Assembly (NCBI GenBank): GCA_021776115.1
Contig: JAJFGN010000010.1
Location: 1-64,000, forward strand
Direction of reading: 5' to 3'
Length of the DNA: 64,000 bases
From: Kiloniellaceae bacterium
GTDB lineage: Bacteria > Pseudomonadota > Alphaproteobacteria > Kiloniellales > J153
Positions 33,308 through 41,614 of the stretch are shown piece after piece (position 1 is the first letter of the stretch; every line of letters starts with the position of its first letter). The notes under the pieces were generated by a model. That model had not been told where the DNA came from and did no database searches. It saw nothing but the letters and a program-made list of their open reading frames with translations. The position numbers and the translations under genes are program-made.

Positions 33308-34795
33308 ATGAGCGAACTCAAGACCTATCAGATGTACATCGGCGGTGAATTCGTCGATCCCGCCGGCGGCGAGTGGTTCGAGTCCTTCAATCCCTATACC
33401 GGCAAGCCCTGGGCGCGCATCCCGCGCGGCACGGCGGAGGACGTCGCGCGTGCCGTCGACGCCGCGCACGCGGCCTTCACCGGCGGCGACTGGCCCAAGC
33501 TGAACGCGAGCCAACGCGGTGCCCTGCTGCGCGCGCTGGGCGACCTGGTCGCGGAACACGCACAAGAGTTGGCCGAGGTCGAGGTCCGCGACAACGGCAA
33601 ATTGATCGCGGAGATGGGCGGCCAACTGCGCTACGTGCCACAGTGGTACTATTACTACGGCGGTCTGGCGGACAAGGTCGAGGGATCGGTCATCCCGACT
33701 GACAAGGCCCAGGTCTTCAACTTCACCCGCCACGAGCCGCTCGGCGTGGTCGCGGCGATCACGCCCTGGAACTCGCCTCTGCTGCTAACCTCCTGGAAGC
33801 TGGCACCGGCGCTGGCCGCCGGCAACACGGTGGTGCTCAAGCCTTCCGAGTTCACGTCGGCCTCGGCGCTTGAATTCGTCAAACTGGTTGAAGAAGCCGG
33901 CTTCCCGCCCGGCGTGGTCAACGTCGTGACCGGCTTCGGCAAGGACGTGGGGGAGCCCCTGGTCGGCCACGCCAAGGTGCGCAAGGTCGCCTTCACCGGC
34001 GGCGAGATGAGCGGCCAAAGGGTCTACGAGACCGCGGCCAAGGGCCTGAAGAAGGTCAGCCTGGAGCTGGGTGGCAAGTCGCCCAACATTGTCTTCGACG
34101 ACGCTGACCTGGACAACGCGGTCAAGGGCGCCATCTCCGGCATCTTCGCAGCCACGGGGCAGACCTGTATCGCCGGCTCGCGCCTGCTGGTGCAGGAATC
34201 GATCCACAATGACTTCGTCGACCGCCTGGTCGCCTTCGCCAAGACCGCGCGCATGGGCAATCCCATGTCGCTGGAAACCCAGGTCGGCCCGGTCACCACC
34301 TTGCCGCAGTACGAAAAGATCCTGGGCTACATGGAACTCGCCAAGGGCGAAGGCGCCAAGGTCGCGCTCGGCGGCGGTAAGGCCAGCCGCCCGGAATGCG
34401 GCGACGGCTGGTTCGTGGAGCCGACTGTCTTCACCGGGGTCGGCAACGAGATGCGCATCGCCCAGGAAGAGGTCTTCGGCCCCGTGCTCTCTGTCATTCC
34501 GTTCCGCGACGAAAAGGAGGCGGTCGCCATCGCCAACGACGTGCTCTACGGCCTGGCGGCGGGGGTCTGGACCCAAAGCATGCGCCGCGCCATCACCATG
34601 TCGGAGCGCCTGCAGGCGGGCACGGTCTGGGTCAACATGTACCGGGCGGTCAGCTACACCTCGCCCTTCGGCGGCTACAAGCGCTCCGGCCTCGGCCGCG
34701 AAAACGGCCAGGACGCAATCTACGACTACCTGCAGACTAAAAGCGTCTGGATCAACCTGGCCGAGGAAATCCCGAATCCCTTTGTCATGGGATAA
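33308..34795 (+). CDS. NAD-dependent aldehyde dehydrogenase
   Basis: A 495-residue ALDH superfamily enzyme. The catalytic Cys is C287 in GQTCIAGSR, the general base is E253 in LELGGKSPN, and ITPWNSPLLL (about 153) binds cofactor. The C-terminal KSVWINL is usual. The C-terminal half resembles gamma-hydroxybutyrate or amino-aldehyde enzymes, but the substrate cannot be fixed. It starts 33 bases after pyrE, though a shared role is unlikely. Confidence 0.93.
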   Translation: MSELKTYQMYIGGEFVDPAGGEWFESFNPYTGKPWARIPRGTAEDVARAVDAAHAAFTGGDWPKLNASQRGALLRALGDLVAEHAQELAEVEVRDNGKLIAEMGGQLRYVPQWYYYYGGLADKVEGSVIPTDKAQVFNFTRHEPLGVVAAITPWNSPLLLTSWKLAPALAAGNTVVLKPSEFTSASALEFVKLVEEAGFPPGVVNVVTGFGKDVGEPLVGHAKVRKVAFTGGEMSGQRVYETAAKGLKKVSLELGGKSPNIVFDDADLDNAVKGAISGIFAATGQTCIAGSRLLVQESIHNDFVDRLVAFAKTARMGNPMSLETQVGPVTTLPQYEKILGYMELAKGEGAKVALGGGKASRPECGDGWFVEPTVFTGVGNEMRIAQEEVFGPVLSVIPFRDEKEAVAIANDVLYGLAAGVWTQSMRRAITMSERLQAGTVWVNMYRAVSYTSPFGGYKRSGLGRENGQDAIYDYLQTKSVWINLAEEIPNPFVMG

Positions 34796-34833
34796 GTTGC
34801 GCGCCGGACAGGGTCGGATAGCCTATTTGGGGT

Positions 34834-35136
34834 TCACCCTTTTAGGAAAGCTTGCGAGCGGGTGACCGGCTTTTGGAAGCGTTCCACGAAGGCTTGAAGC
34901 GCCAGCGTGCGCGGCCCCTTATCCAATACCGTGCTGGCATGCTGGAGCCGGCAGGCGTAGTGAACATGGGCGACGCCGCCAGCATGCTCATGGACACTGA
35001 TGATCTCGGCCGTCTCCACAACGTCCCGGGCTCCCGTACGCGCAAAGGTCGCCCCTGTCTTGATCTGGCTCGCGTCGATCGGGGTCTTACCGAATACCGG
35101 GCGCCGCCTGCCGGCTCGGACCGCAAAAAGGCTCAT
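34834..35136 (-). CDS. small uncharacterised protein
   Basis: A 100-residue protein with no signal or membrane segment. Its centre, FARTGARDVVETAEIISVHEH followed by GGVAHVHYAC, and the end RTLALQAFVERF resemble small alphaproteobacterial proteins of unknown function that share the pattern V-E-x-A, GIPHVRF-like and RTLALxxF. The similarity is from memory and weak. It is convergent with the aldehyde dehydrogenase gene. Good codon structure supports a real gene. Confidence 0.5.
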   Translation of the reverse strand: MSLFAVRAGRRRPVFGKTPIDASQIKTGATFARTGARDVVETAEIISVHEHAGGVAHVHYACRLQHASTVLDKGPRTLALQAFVERFQKPVTRSQAFLKG

Positions 35137-35458
35137 TTCTTAACGTCCTCGGTTAGAATCCGCCCGGCTCCGTACCAGGGCTGTCATGTCCATCTAACAG
35201 CCAAGGTTACGAATGTTCCCTTACCCGGGTTGTGGCAAATTGGGGACATACGACAAGCGGCCCGGATACAGGGGCTTAGACCATGCTCTAGCGGCGTTCG
35301 TGCGGTTGGTGTAGGCTGCGGCCGTGGTGGGGTTCTTTTGCACGTCGGTGCGGGTTGGGCACAGAATTGTCACACAGTAATCGGACTCGGCTTTGTTATC
35401 CTCGGGCCAGGGCCCTGGACGGAACGCTGCAGCGCCAGGTGCAGCGGAGCCGGAAATC
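35137..35458. other. intergenic region before the bactofilins
   Basis: 322 bases without a supported gene. It should hold the bactofilin promoter and that of the small leftward gene. No convincing -35/-10 pair, RNA gene or repeat was found. Confidence 0.4.
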
Positions 35459-35872
35459 ATGTTCCTAAATATCGGTACGGTTCGTGACCACCTGACCGCC
35501 CGTGCCGGAGACTCCGTATGGCCGGATTCCGCGAGCGACACCTACACCGTGATACACAGCGATCTTGTCATTACCGGGGACCTTCGCACAGATGGCCACA
35601 TCGAGGTTAACGGCCGAATTGAAGGCACCTCCAACAGCCGTAGTATCCTGGTACGCGAGGACGGTTGGATCGAGGGCTCCATCCTGGCGGACATCGCAGA
35701 AATCAGGGGTACCGTGGTCGGCGCCGTGCGCGCAACGACCGTCATCATTGGCAGTAATGCGCGCGTACATGGCAGTATCTTCCACAATTCACTGACAATC
35801 GAACCGGGCGCTCAGCTCGAGGGGCGCCGCCCCTGGCGGCCCCAAATCGACCGGAAACAGGAAACGGCCTAG
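35459..35872 (+). CDS. bactofilin family protein
   Basis: A 137-residue bactofilin, a polymerising cytoskeletal protein built as a right-handed beta helix. The repeats run from about 28 to 125: HSDLVITGDLRTDGHIEVNG, RIEGTSNSRSILVREDGWIE, VVGAVRATTVIIGSNARVHG (each about 17-20 residues). The start at 35459 is preferred to an in-frame codon at 35393. It is followed 44 bases later by a second bactofilin gene. Such proteins position cell-wall enzymes or polar structures; no peptidase partner is encoded next to it. Confidence 0.88.
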   Translation: MFLNIGTVRDHLTARAGDSVWPDSASDTYTVIHSDLVITGDLRTDGHIEVNGRIEGTSNSRSILVREDGWIEGSILADIAEIRGTVVGAVRATTVIIGSNARVHGSIFHNSLTIEPGAQLEGRRPWRPQIDRKQETA

Positions 35873-35916
35873 ATCCTGGGCATGGACCGGGAAAAGCACC
35901 ATCAACGGAGGACCAG

Positions 35917-36384
35917 ATGTTTTCTCAAAGCAACAAACAACCCGAAGCGAAATCGCAGCCCCAGGCGAGCCCACCGGCCCCGGCGCCCAGAAAACCGAGC
36001 GCTGAGCCTTCGATTATCAGTGCCGACCTGCGTGTGGTGGGCGATCTGCATTGTTCGGGCGACTTGCAGGTCAAAGGCAATGTCGAGGGCGATATCAAGA
36101 GCCGCTCCGTGAGCATCGGCGAGGGCGCCCACGTTCAAGGCTCGGTCATGGCCGAAACGGTCCACATAGCGGGCTCTATCAAGGGCCAGGTCGAAGCACC
36201 GGCGGTAACGGTCGCGCGTTCCGCGCGTGTGCAAGGCGACATCGTACACCAGACCCTAGCGGTCGAGGCCGGCGCCTTCCTCGACGGCAATTGCCGCCAT
36301 CTGGACAACAAGGCCGCAGCCGGCGGCATCTCGCCCATGAAGACCGCGAAGCCCGAAGAAAAGAAAACCGCGACCGCGTCTTAA
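35917..36384 (+). CDS. second bactofilin family protein
   Basis: A 155-residue bactofilin with a Pro/Gln-rich N-terminal tail (1-35), a beta-helical core (about 36-125; SADLRVVGDLHCSGDLQVKG, SVSIGEGAHVQGSVMAETVH) and a Lys-rich C-terminal tail. A GGAGG site lies 6 bases before the ATG. The two proteins share the fold but are quite different in sequence, so they may form distinct or mixed filaments. A fragment of a close relative of this gene lies at 37943-38010. Confidence 0.9.
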   Translation: MFSQSNKQPEAKSQPQASPPAPAPRKPSAEPSIISADLRVVGDLHCSGDLQVKGNVEGDIKSRSVSIGEGAHVQGSVMAETVHIAGSIKGQVEAPAVTVARSARVQGDIVHQTLAVEAGAFLDGNCRHLDNKAAAGGISPMKTAKPEEKKTATAS

Positions 36385-36408
36385 ACGGCTCAATCTTGCC
36401 TTGAGATC

Positions 36409-36437
36409 GGGGCGGGCCGTTTATTCGGCCCCGCCCC
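36409..36437. terminator. GC hairpin between bactofilin and OsmC remnant
   Basis: GGGGCGGGCCG pairs with CGGCCCCGCCCC (one bulged C) around a TTTATT loop. It is placed to end both convergent genes. A near copy is at 38013-38041, where the intact osmC-type gene ends. Confidence 0.45.
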
Positions 36438-36537
36438 GCTCCAGAATCTCGAAATCCTGCGTGATTTCGGCCATCTTGCCAATCGCCGCACGGGCCGAAC
36501 AGTATTTCTCGGCTGAAAGCTGGACAGCCGCGACGGG
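36421..36537 (-). pseudogene. 3' remnant of an OsmC-family gene
   Basis: Read leftwards, the segment encodes the last 38 or so residues of an OsmC-like protein, with VQLSAEKYCSA and DFEILERGG, in frame and ending in TAA. It matches the C-terminus of the intact gene at 38023-38451 residue by residue, with many synonymous changes. Everything upstream of the match is missing. It is one of two flanks of the MFS gene. Confidence 0.8.
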
Positions 36538-36633
36538 CTGGCGATCAGTTCCTTTGTCATCGTAGCGCTGGCCGTTTTCTTCGACCTGTCTTCGATAGCG
36601 GTTATCGGGAAAGGCTTCGGGAGCCAGGGATAC

Positions 36634-37932
36634 ATGAAAGAGGATGAATCGCCCCCCGCACCGATGACTCAGCAGCAGAGCCGCAAGGCGCGAGTCGCCG
36701 GTATCGTCGGCAATGTCGTCGAGTGGTACGACTTCGCGCTCTATGGCTATCTGGCCGCGATTATCGGGCGCCTGTTCTTCCCGAGCGAAGACCCGACCGC
36801 CTCGTTGCTGGCCAGCTACGGGGTGTTCGCGGCGGGCTTCGTGATGCGTCCATTAGGGGCCGCGGTGTTCGGCTGGCTCGGCGATACCATTGGGCGCGCG
36901 CGAACCATGCTGATTTCTGTCGCCATGATGGCGCTCCCAACGATCGCGCTCGGCCTCTTGCCCGATTACCACAGCATCGGCTTCGCAGCGCCCGTGTTGC
37001 TGGTCGTCATACGTCTTGTGCAGGGCCTGTCAGTGGGCGGCGAGTTCTCAAGCTCAGTCACCTATATGGTCGAGACCGCGCCCGAGGATGCGCGCGGGCG
37101 CGCCGGTTCCTGGGCCAATGTCGGCAGTATGTCGGGCATGCTGCTGGGTTCGGCGGCGGCGGCCATCGTCACCACCGTCTTCCCGGGCGATGCCCTCGAT
37201 AGCTGGGGCTGGCGCCTGCCTTTCCTGTTCGGCGGCGTGATTGGCCTGGTTGCGATTTTGCTTCGCCGTCATCTGCCCCGATCCCCGCATTTTCAGGCGC
37301 ATGAGGCGGGTACGCCATCGAAATCACCGCTCCGGCAGGTTTGGACGCAGAATCGCAGCGAGGCGGTGCAGGCCTTCCTGTTCGCCGCAAGCTATGGAAT
37401 GGTTTTCTATCTTGTGATGGTCTATCTGCCCGGCTGGCTGTCGCGCGAGGCGGGAATGGACGAGGCCCAAGCGCTTCAGGTAAACAGCGCCCTGACTGTG
37501 GTCATCATACCCATAATGGTTCTCTTTGCGTGGATCGGTGACCGCTGGGTCCGGCGCACCCGGCTCATCGCGGTCGCGATGGTAATGGCCGCTTTCGCAG
37601 CTTGGCCGCTTGGTCGGTCGATGGTCGATGGCGGCATCCCGGCGATGATTTTCGGGCAAGCGATCCTTGTCCTGTTGCTTGCGGTTCCGCTTGGCTCGGC
37701 ACCGGCGACCTTTGTCGAACTGTTTCCCAGCGAGGACCGGCTCACCGGATATTCTATCTCCTTCAATCTGGGTGTCGGTGTCGTGGGTGGCGCCACGCCG
37801 ATGCTGGCCACCTGGCTTGTCGAAGCAACCGGCCACCCCCTTGCGCCGGCCTGGCTGATGATCGCGGCAGCAGCAACCGCCGCCCTGACACTGCTGTGGA
37901 TGCAAGATCGTAGCCGCGAGCCGCTCCGCTGA
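36634..37932 (+). CDS. MFS transporter, metabolite:H+ symporter type
   Basis: A 432-residue 12-helix transporter of the MHS group (ProP, KgtP relatives). GNVVEWYDFALYGYLA opens the first helix, GWLGDTIGRARTM is the loop 2-3 motif and RLVQGLSVGGEFSSSVTYM is the helix 4-5 signature. It probably imports a dicarboxylate, betaine or proline with protons. The ATG at 36634 has GGGA near; an ATG at 36664 is also possible. It sits alone on the plus strand between a bactofilin/OsmC junction and its second copy, so it looks inserted. Confidence 0.92.
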   Translation: MKEDESPPAPMTQQQSRKARVAGIVGNVVEWYDFALYGYLAAIIGRLFFPSEDPTASLLASYGVFAAGFVMRPLGAAVFGWLGDTIGRARTMLISVAMMALPTIALGLLPDYHSIGFAAPVLLVVIRLVQGLSVGGEFSSSVTYMVETAPEDARGRAGSWANVGSMSGMLLGSAAAAIVTTVFPGDALDSWGWRLPFLFGGVIGLVAILLRRHLPRSPHFQAHEAGTPSKSPLRQVWTQNRSEAVQAFLFAASYGMVFYLVMVYLPGWLSREAGMDEAQALQVNSALTVVIIPIMVLFAWIGDRWVRRTRLIAVAMVMAAFAAWPLGRSMVDGGIPAMIFGQAILVLLLAVPLGSAPATFVELFPSEDRLTGYSISFNLGVGVVGGATPMLATWLVEATGHPLAPAWLMIAAAATAALTLLWMQDRSREPLR

Positions 37933-37942
37933 AGATTTGCCC

Positions 37943-38010
37943 AGCGGTAACGGGCATGCTCTGCCCGCGTTCCGGGTGACAACGTGCACCAGACTCTGGC
38001 GGTCGAGGCC
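37943..38010 (+). pseudogene. fragment of a bactofilin gene
   Basis: Bases 37979-38010 match 36239-36270 of the second bactofilin gene at 28 of 32 positions; three of the four changes are synonymous in the bactofilin frame and the fourth turns Ile to Asn. Bases 37943-37978 match more loosely. Right after it the sequence jumps to the OsmC 3' end, skipping the bactofilin tail. It is the second flank of the inserted MFS segment. Confidence 0.7.
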
Positions 38011-38022
38011 GTGGCGGGCCGT

Positions 38023-38451
38023 TTACCCGGCCCCGCCCCGCTCCAGAATCTCAAAATCGTGCGTGATTTCCGCGGTCTTGCCGAGCATCGCACTGGCCGA
38101 GCAGTATTTTTCAGCTGAGAGCTGGATCGCCCGCGCGACCTTAGACTCATCGAGGCCGCAGCCGGTTATCACAAAATGAGCGTGGATATGGGTGAAGACT
38201 TTGGGCATGTCTTCCGCCCGCCTCGCCTCCAGCTCAACGACGCAATCTTCGATATTCTGCCGGCCTTTGCGCAAGATCTCGATCACGTCAAAGGCCGTAC
38301 ATCCGCCCAGGCCAAGCAACACCATCTCCATCGGCCGGACGCCCAGGTTCTGGCCACCCGCTTCCGGCGCGCCGTCCATGATCACGCTATGCCCGCTGCC
38401 GCTTTGACCGGCAAAGGACACGCCTTCGACCCACTTGATCCGTGCTTTCAG
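38023..38451 (-). CDS. OsmC family protein, YhfA-like
   Basis: An OsmC/Ohr-fold protein of about 142 residues, close in outline to E. coli YhfA: KWVEGVSFAGQSGSGHSV, MEMVLLGLGGCTAFDVIEIL with the first active-site Cys, and AEKYCSASAMLG with the second. These two Cys form the redox centre in peroxidase members. The start is unclear: no ATG fits. A CTG at 38451 lies 8 bases after AGGAG and aligns exactly with the start Met of YhfA, while a GTG at 38421 would lose the first conserved strand. I chose the CTG. Confidence 0.85.
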   Translation of the reverse strand: MKARIKWVEGVSFAGQSGSGHSVIMDGAPEAGGQNLGVRPMEMVLLGLGGCTAFDVIEILRKGRQNIEDCVVELEARRAEDMPKVFTHIHAHFVITGCGLDESKVARAIQLSAEKYCSASAMLGKTAEITHDFEILERGGAG

Positions 38452-38479
38452 GTTCGCCTCTCCTGAAGCCGAGCGCTCC

Positions 38480-39562
38480 CTAAGCCTCGACGCCCTCGAC
38501 GTACCAGTCCATGGTCGCGATTTCCTTTTCGCTTAGGATCTCGCCCTCAGCCACACGCAGGACACCCTTCTGGTCCTTGATCGGCCCGATGAAGGGATGG
38601 CGCGCACCTGAAATAATCCCGTCGCGCGCCGCATCGGCTTCCTGGCGAACGTTCTCCGGCACGGCAGGGCCGTAGGGTGCCATCTTGACCATGCCTTCCT
38701 TCAGGCCCCACCAGATAGATTGCGACTTCCAAGTATCGTCCAGCACATCCTGCGTACGCTGAATGTAGTAGCCGTCCCAGACGTCTAGGATCGCAGTCAG
38801 TTGCGCGTTCGGGGCGAAGGCTTTCATGTCCGAAGCTTGGCCAAAACCGTGGATGCCGCGCGTTTCCGCGACCTGTAGGGGCGCCGGGCTGTCGGTGTGT
38901 TGGCACATGATGTCAGCGCCCTGGTCGACAAGCGCCTTGGCGCCATCGCCTTCCTTGCCCGGATCGTACCAGGAGTTGGCCCAAACCACCTTGACCTTGA
39001 TGTCGGGCCGGATCTTACGTGCTGCCAGCGTGAAGGCATTAATGCCCATAACGACTTCCGGAATCGGGAACGACCCGATGTAGCCGACAACACCAGATTT
39101 AGTGACGTGACCCGCGATGGTGCCGCAGACGACCCGCCCTTCGTGGAAGCGGGCGTTGTAGACCGAGAGATTAGGGGCGGTCTGGTAACCGGTCGCGTGC
39201 TCGAACTTGACCTTGGGGAACTGCTTGGCGACGCGCAAAGTCGGGTTCATAAACCCGAATGAGGTGCTGAAGACCAGCCCGTGGCCCGAACTGGCGAGCT
39301 GACGGATGACCCGCTCCGCGTCCGGCCCCTCGGCCACGTTTTCGACGAAGGTCGTCTTAACCTTATCGCCAAAATGCGCCTCGATCGCCTTACGGCCCTG
39401 GTCGTGTCCATGAGTCCAGCCAAAATCGCCGATCGGCCCGACATAGACGAAACCAACCTTCAGTGGCTCGGCCGCGAAAGCGCGGGGCCCAACCAGGCCA
39501 AGGGCGCCGGCAGCGGCGGCAGAGCCGAGAACGAAGTTCCGGCGGGTGGCGGTAATTTTCAT
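38480..39562 (-). CDS. BMP family ABC transporter substrate-binding protein
   Basis: A 360-residue periplasmic binding protein of the BMP (basic membrane protein / nucleoside) family, with a Tat-like signal TRRNFVLG and cleavage near AFA (30). VGFVYVGPIGDFGWTHGHDQG is the family start (in part), and GYIGSFPIPEVVMGINAF, ADIMCQHTDSPAP and WDGYYIQRTQDVL follow the family pattern. It feeds the two permeases and the ATPase encoded upstream; a purine nucleoside or base is the usual ligand. Confidence 0.92.
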   Translation of the reverse strand: MKITATRRNFVLGSAAAAGALGLVGPRAFAAEPLKVGFVYVGPIGDFGWTHGHDQGRKAIEAHFGDKVKTTFVENVAEGPDAERVIRQLASSGHGLVFSTSFGFMNPTLRVAKQFPKVKFEHATGYQTAPNLSVYNARFHEGRVVCGTIAGHVTKSGVVGYIGSFPIPEVVMGINAFTLAARKIRPDIKVKVVWANSWYDPGKEGDGAKALVDQGADIMCQHTDSPAPLQVAETRGIHGFGQASDMKAFAPNAQLTAILDVWDGYYIQRTQDVLDDTWKSQSIWWGLKEGMVKMAPYGPAVPENVRQEADAARDGIISGARHPFIGPIKDQKGVLRVAEGEILSEKEIATMDWYVEGVEA

Positions 39563-39599
39563 GACTTGAGTCTCCCTGTCTCAATTTTATCGTTATTTT

Positions 39600-40529
39600 T
39601 CAGGTCGATGGCCTGAAGGGTTTACCTAGACAGGCAGGCGCGTCGAGGCGCCCCCTCCATGGCCCGGCAGCAATAATCGTCAGGACCGCAATGGTCGCAA
39701 GGTAGGGCAGCATCGACAAAACCTGTGCCGGAATGCCCAGGCCGCCCGCGCCCTGCGCGTGAAGCTGGAGAATAGTTACCCCGCCGAACAGGTACGCGCC
39801 AAGCAAAACCCGACCTGGCCGCCAGGATGAAAAGACGACCAGGGCCAAGGCGATCCATCCGCGCCCGGCAGTCATTTCCTCGGCCCACATCGGGGTATGA
39901 GAAAGGGACATAAAGGCCCCGGCCAGGCCCGACATGGCGCCTCCGAACAAGACCGCCAGATAGCGCACACGGATAACACTAAAGCCTATGGAATGGGCCG
40001 ATTCGTCCGACTCGCCGACCGCGCGCAGAATCATGCCGCCGCGCGTGCGCGTCAGAAACCATCCGACGCCGGCGGTCGCCAGAATGGACAGGTAAATCAG
40101 GGCATCGTGCCCGAATAGCAGCGGACCGATGACCGGCAAGTCGCTGACCCCGGGGACCGCGAGCTTGGGCAAGGGCACAACCGGCACCCCGACAAAGCCG
40201 GAGCCCACCAGCGCGGACAGGCCGATCCCGAAGATCGTCAATGCCAGCCCGGTCGCCACCTGGTTCGCCGCCAAGGTCAGGGTCAGTATGCCGAAGACCA
40301 AGGATAGGAGGGCGCCGGCCGCAGCCGCGCACAGGATGCCCAAAACCGCGCTGCCGGTCGTGACCGTGACCGCAAAACCGCTGACCGCGCCAGCCAGCAT
40401 CATGCCTTCCACGCCCAGGTTGAGGACGCCCGACTTCTCGACCACCAATTCGCCCAGCGCCGCGAAAAGCAGCGGCGTCGCCGCGCTGATGACCGTCAGC
40501 ATGATCAGGACCGCCGATTCCGCGCTCAC
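39600..40529 (-). CDS. ABC transporter permease, nucleoside type (second)
   Basis: A 309-residue permease of the BPD_transp_2 family with about nine hydrophobic segments; LGVEGMMLAGAVSGFAVT is its signature. The start is a GTG at 40529 overlapping the stop of the previous permease (GTGA). It pairs with that permease in a BMP-type nucleoside importer. Confidence 0.9.
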   Translation of the reverse strand: MSAESAVLIMLTVISAATPLLFAALGELVVEKSGVLNLGVEGMMLAGAVSGFAVTVTTGSAVLGILCAAAAGALLSLVFGILTLTLAANQVATGLALTIFGIGLSALVGSGFVGVPVVPLPKLAVPGVSDLPVIGPLLFGHDALIYLSILATAGVGWFLTRTRGGMILRAVGESDESAHSIGFSVIRVRYLAVLFGGAMSGLAGAFMSLSHTPMWAEEMTAGRGWIALALVVFSSWRPGRVLLGAYLFGGVTILQLHAQGAGGLGIPAQVLSMLPYLATIAVLTIIAAGPWRGRLDAPACLGKPFRPST

Positions 40530-41614
40530 CCCGCTACAGCTCCCACCAGGCGTATCCGGTAGCGAACCAGAAAATCCGAGGCGAGCAGAAAGAACAGCAG
40601 CAAGCCCTGAAATACCCCCGTCACGGCTTGCGGCAGGCCGACCTCGACCTGTGCGTTCTCACCCCCGATGTAAGAAAGCGCCACCACCAGGCCCGACAGC
40701 ACAATGCCCAAAGGGTGCAGGCGGCCCAGGAAGGCGACGATGATGGCGGTGAAGCCGTATCCTGGCGTGATCGACGGAATCAGTTGGCCGATCGGTCCGG
40801 CGATCTCGAATGTCCCGGCCAGCCCTGCAAATCCGCCGCTCATCAAGAGGCAGGTCCATATAAGGCGCTTGCGATGAAAGCCCGCATAGCGCGCGGCGGC
40901 GGGGGCCTGTCCGAGAACGCGGATCTGAAAACCGATGATCGTGAAGGTCATCAAGACCCAGACCGCGACGGCGATCATAAGAGCAATGATCGCACCGAAA
41001 TGCAGCCGGGTTCCCGCCAACACGATCGGGAGCAGAGCCGACTCCGTGAACATGCGGGATTGCGGAAAGTTGAACCCGGCCGGGTCTTTCAAGGGGCCAT
41101 AGACCAAGGTGCCTAAGAAAAGCGTCGCGACGTAGGTCAGCATCAAGCTGGTCAGGATCTCGTTGACGTCGAAGCGCGTTTTCAAAAATGCCGGAATCGC
41201 GGCATAGGCCATACCGCCAAACGCGCCGGCCAAGCACATGAGGGGCAGTACCCACACCCCCTCTTGCTCCCAGAACGCCAGTGCCACGACGCCAGCGGCG
41301 ATGGCGCCGCAAGTCAATTGCCCTTCGGCCCCAATATTCCAAACGTTGGCCCGAAACCCGACCGCCAGGCCGACACCGATCATGATCAGCGGCGCCGCCT
41401 TAACCAGAAGCTCACTTACGCCGTAGAGCGACAAAAGCGGCGATATGCCGAAATGATAGAGTGCGAGAACCGGGTCATGGCCCATGGCGGCGAAAAGGAC
41501 GAAGCCCGTCAACACCGTCATCGCCACCGCCAGTACGGGTGAAAGATAAAGCAGACCGCGAAACATCTCCCGGCGCTGCTCGATTCTGAATGACATGCCG
41601 GGCCTAAACGGCAT
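40526..41614 (-). CDS. ABC transporter permease, nucleoside type (first)
   Basis: A permease of 362 residues with about ten hydrophobic segments, of the BPD_transp_2 family; FRANVWNIGAEGQLTCGAIA is the matching signature. The ATG at 41614 follows GGGAG by 8 bases and overlaps the ATPase gene by 11 bases; an ATG at 41596 is an alternative. Forms the membrane channel with the second permease. Confidence 0.9.
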   Translation of the reverse strand: MPFRPGMSFRIEQRREMFRGLLYLSPVLAVAMTVLTGFVLFAAMGHDPVLALYHFGISPLLSLYGVSELLVKAAPLIMIGVGLAVGFRANVWNIGAEGQLTCGAIAAGVVALAFWEQEGVWVLPLMCLAGAFGGMAYAAIPAFLKTRFDVNEILTSLMLTYVATLFLGTLVYGPLKDPAGFNFPQSRMFTESALLPIVLAGTRLHFGAIIALMIAVAVWVLMTFTIIGFQIRVLGQAPAAARYAGFHRKRLIWTCLLMSGGFAGLAGTFEIAGPIGQLIPSITPGYGFTAIIVAFLGRLHPLGIVLSGLVVALSYIGGENAQVEVGLPQAVTGVFQGLLLFFLLASDFLVRYRIRLVGAVAG

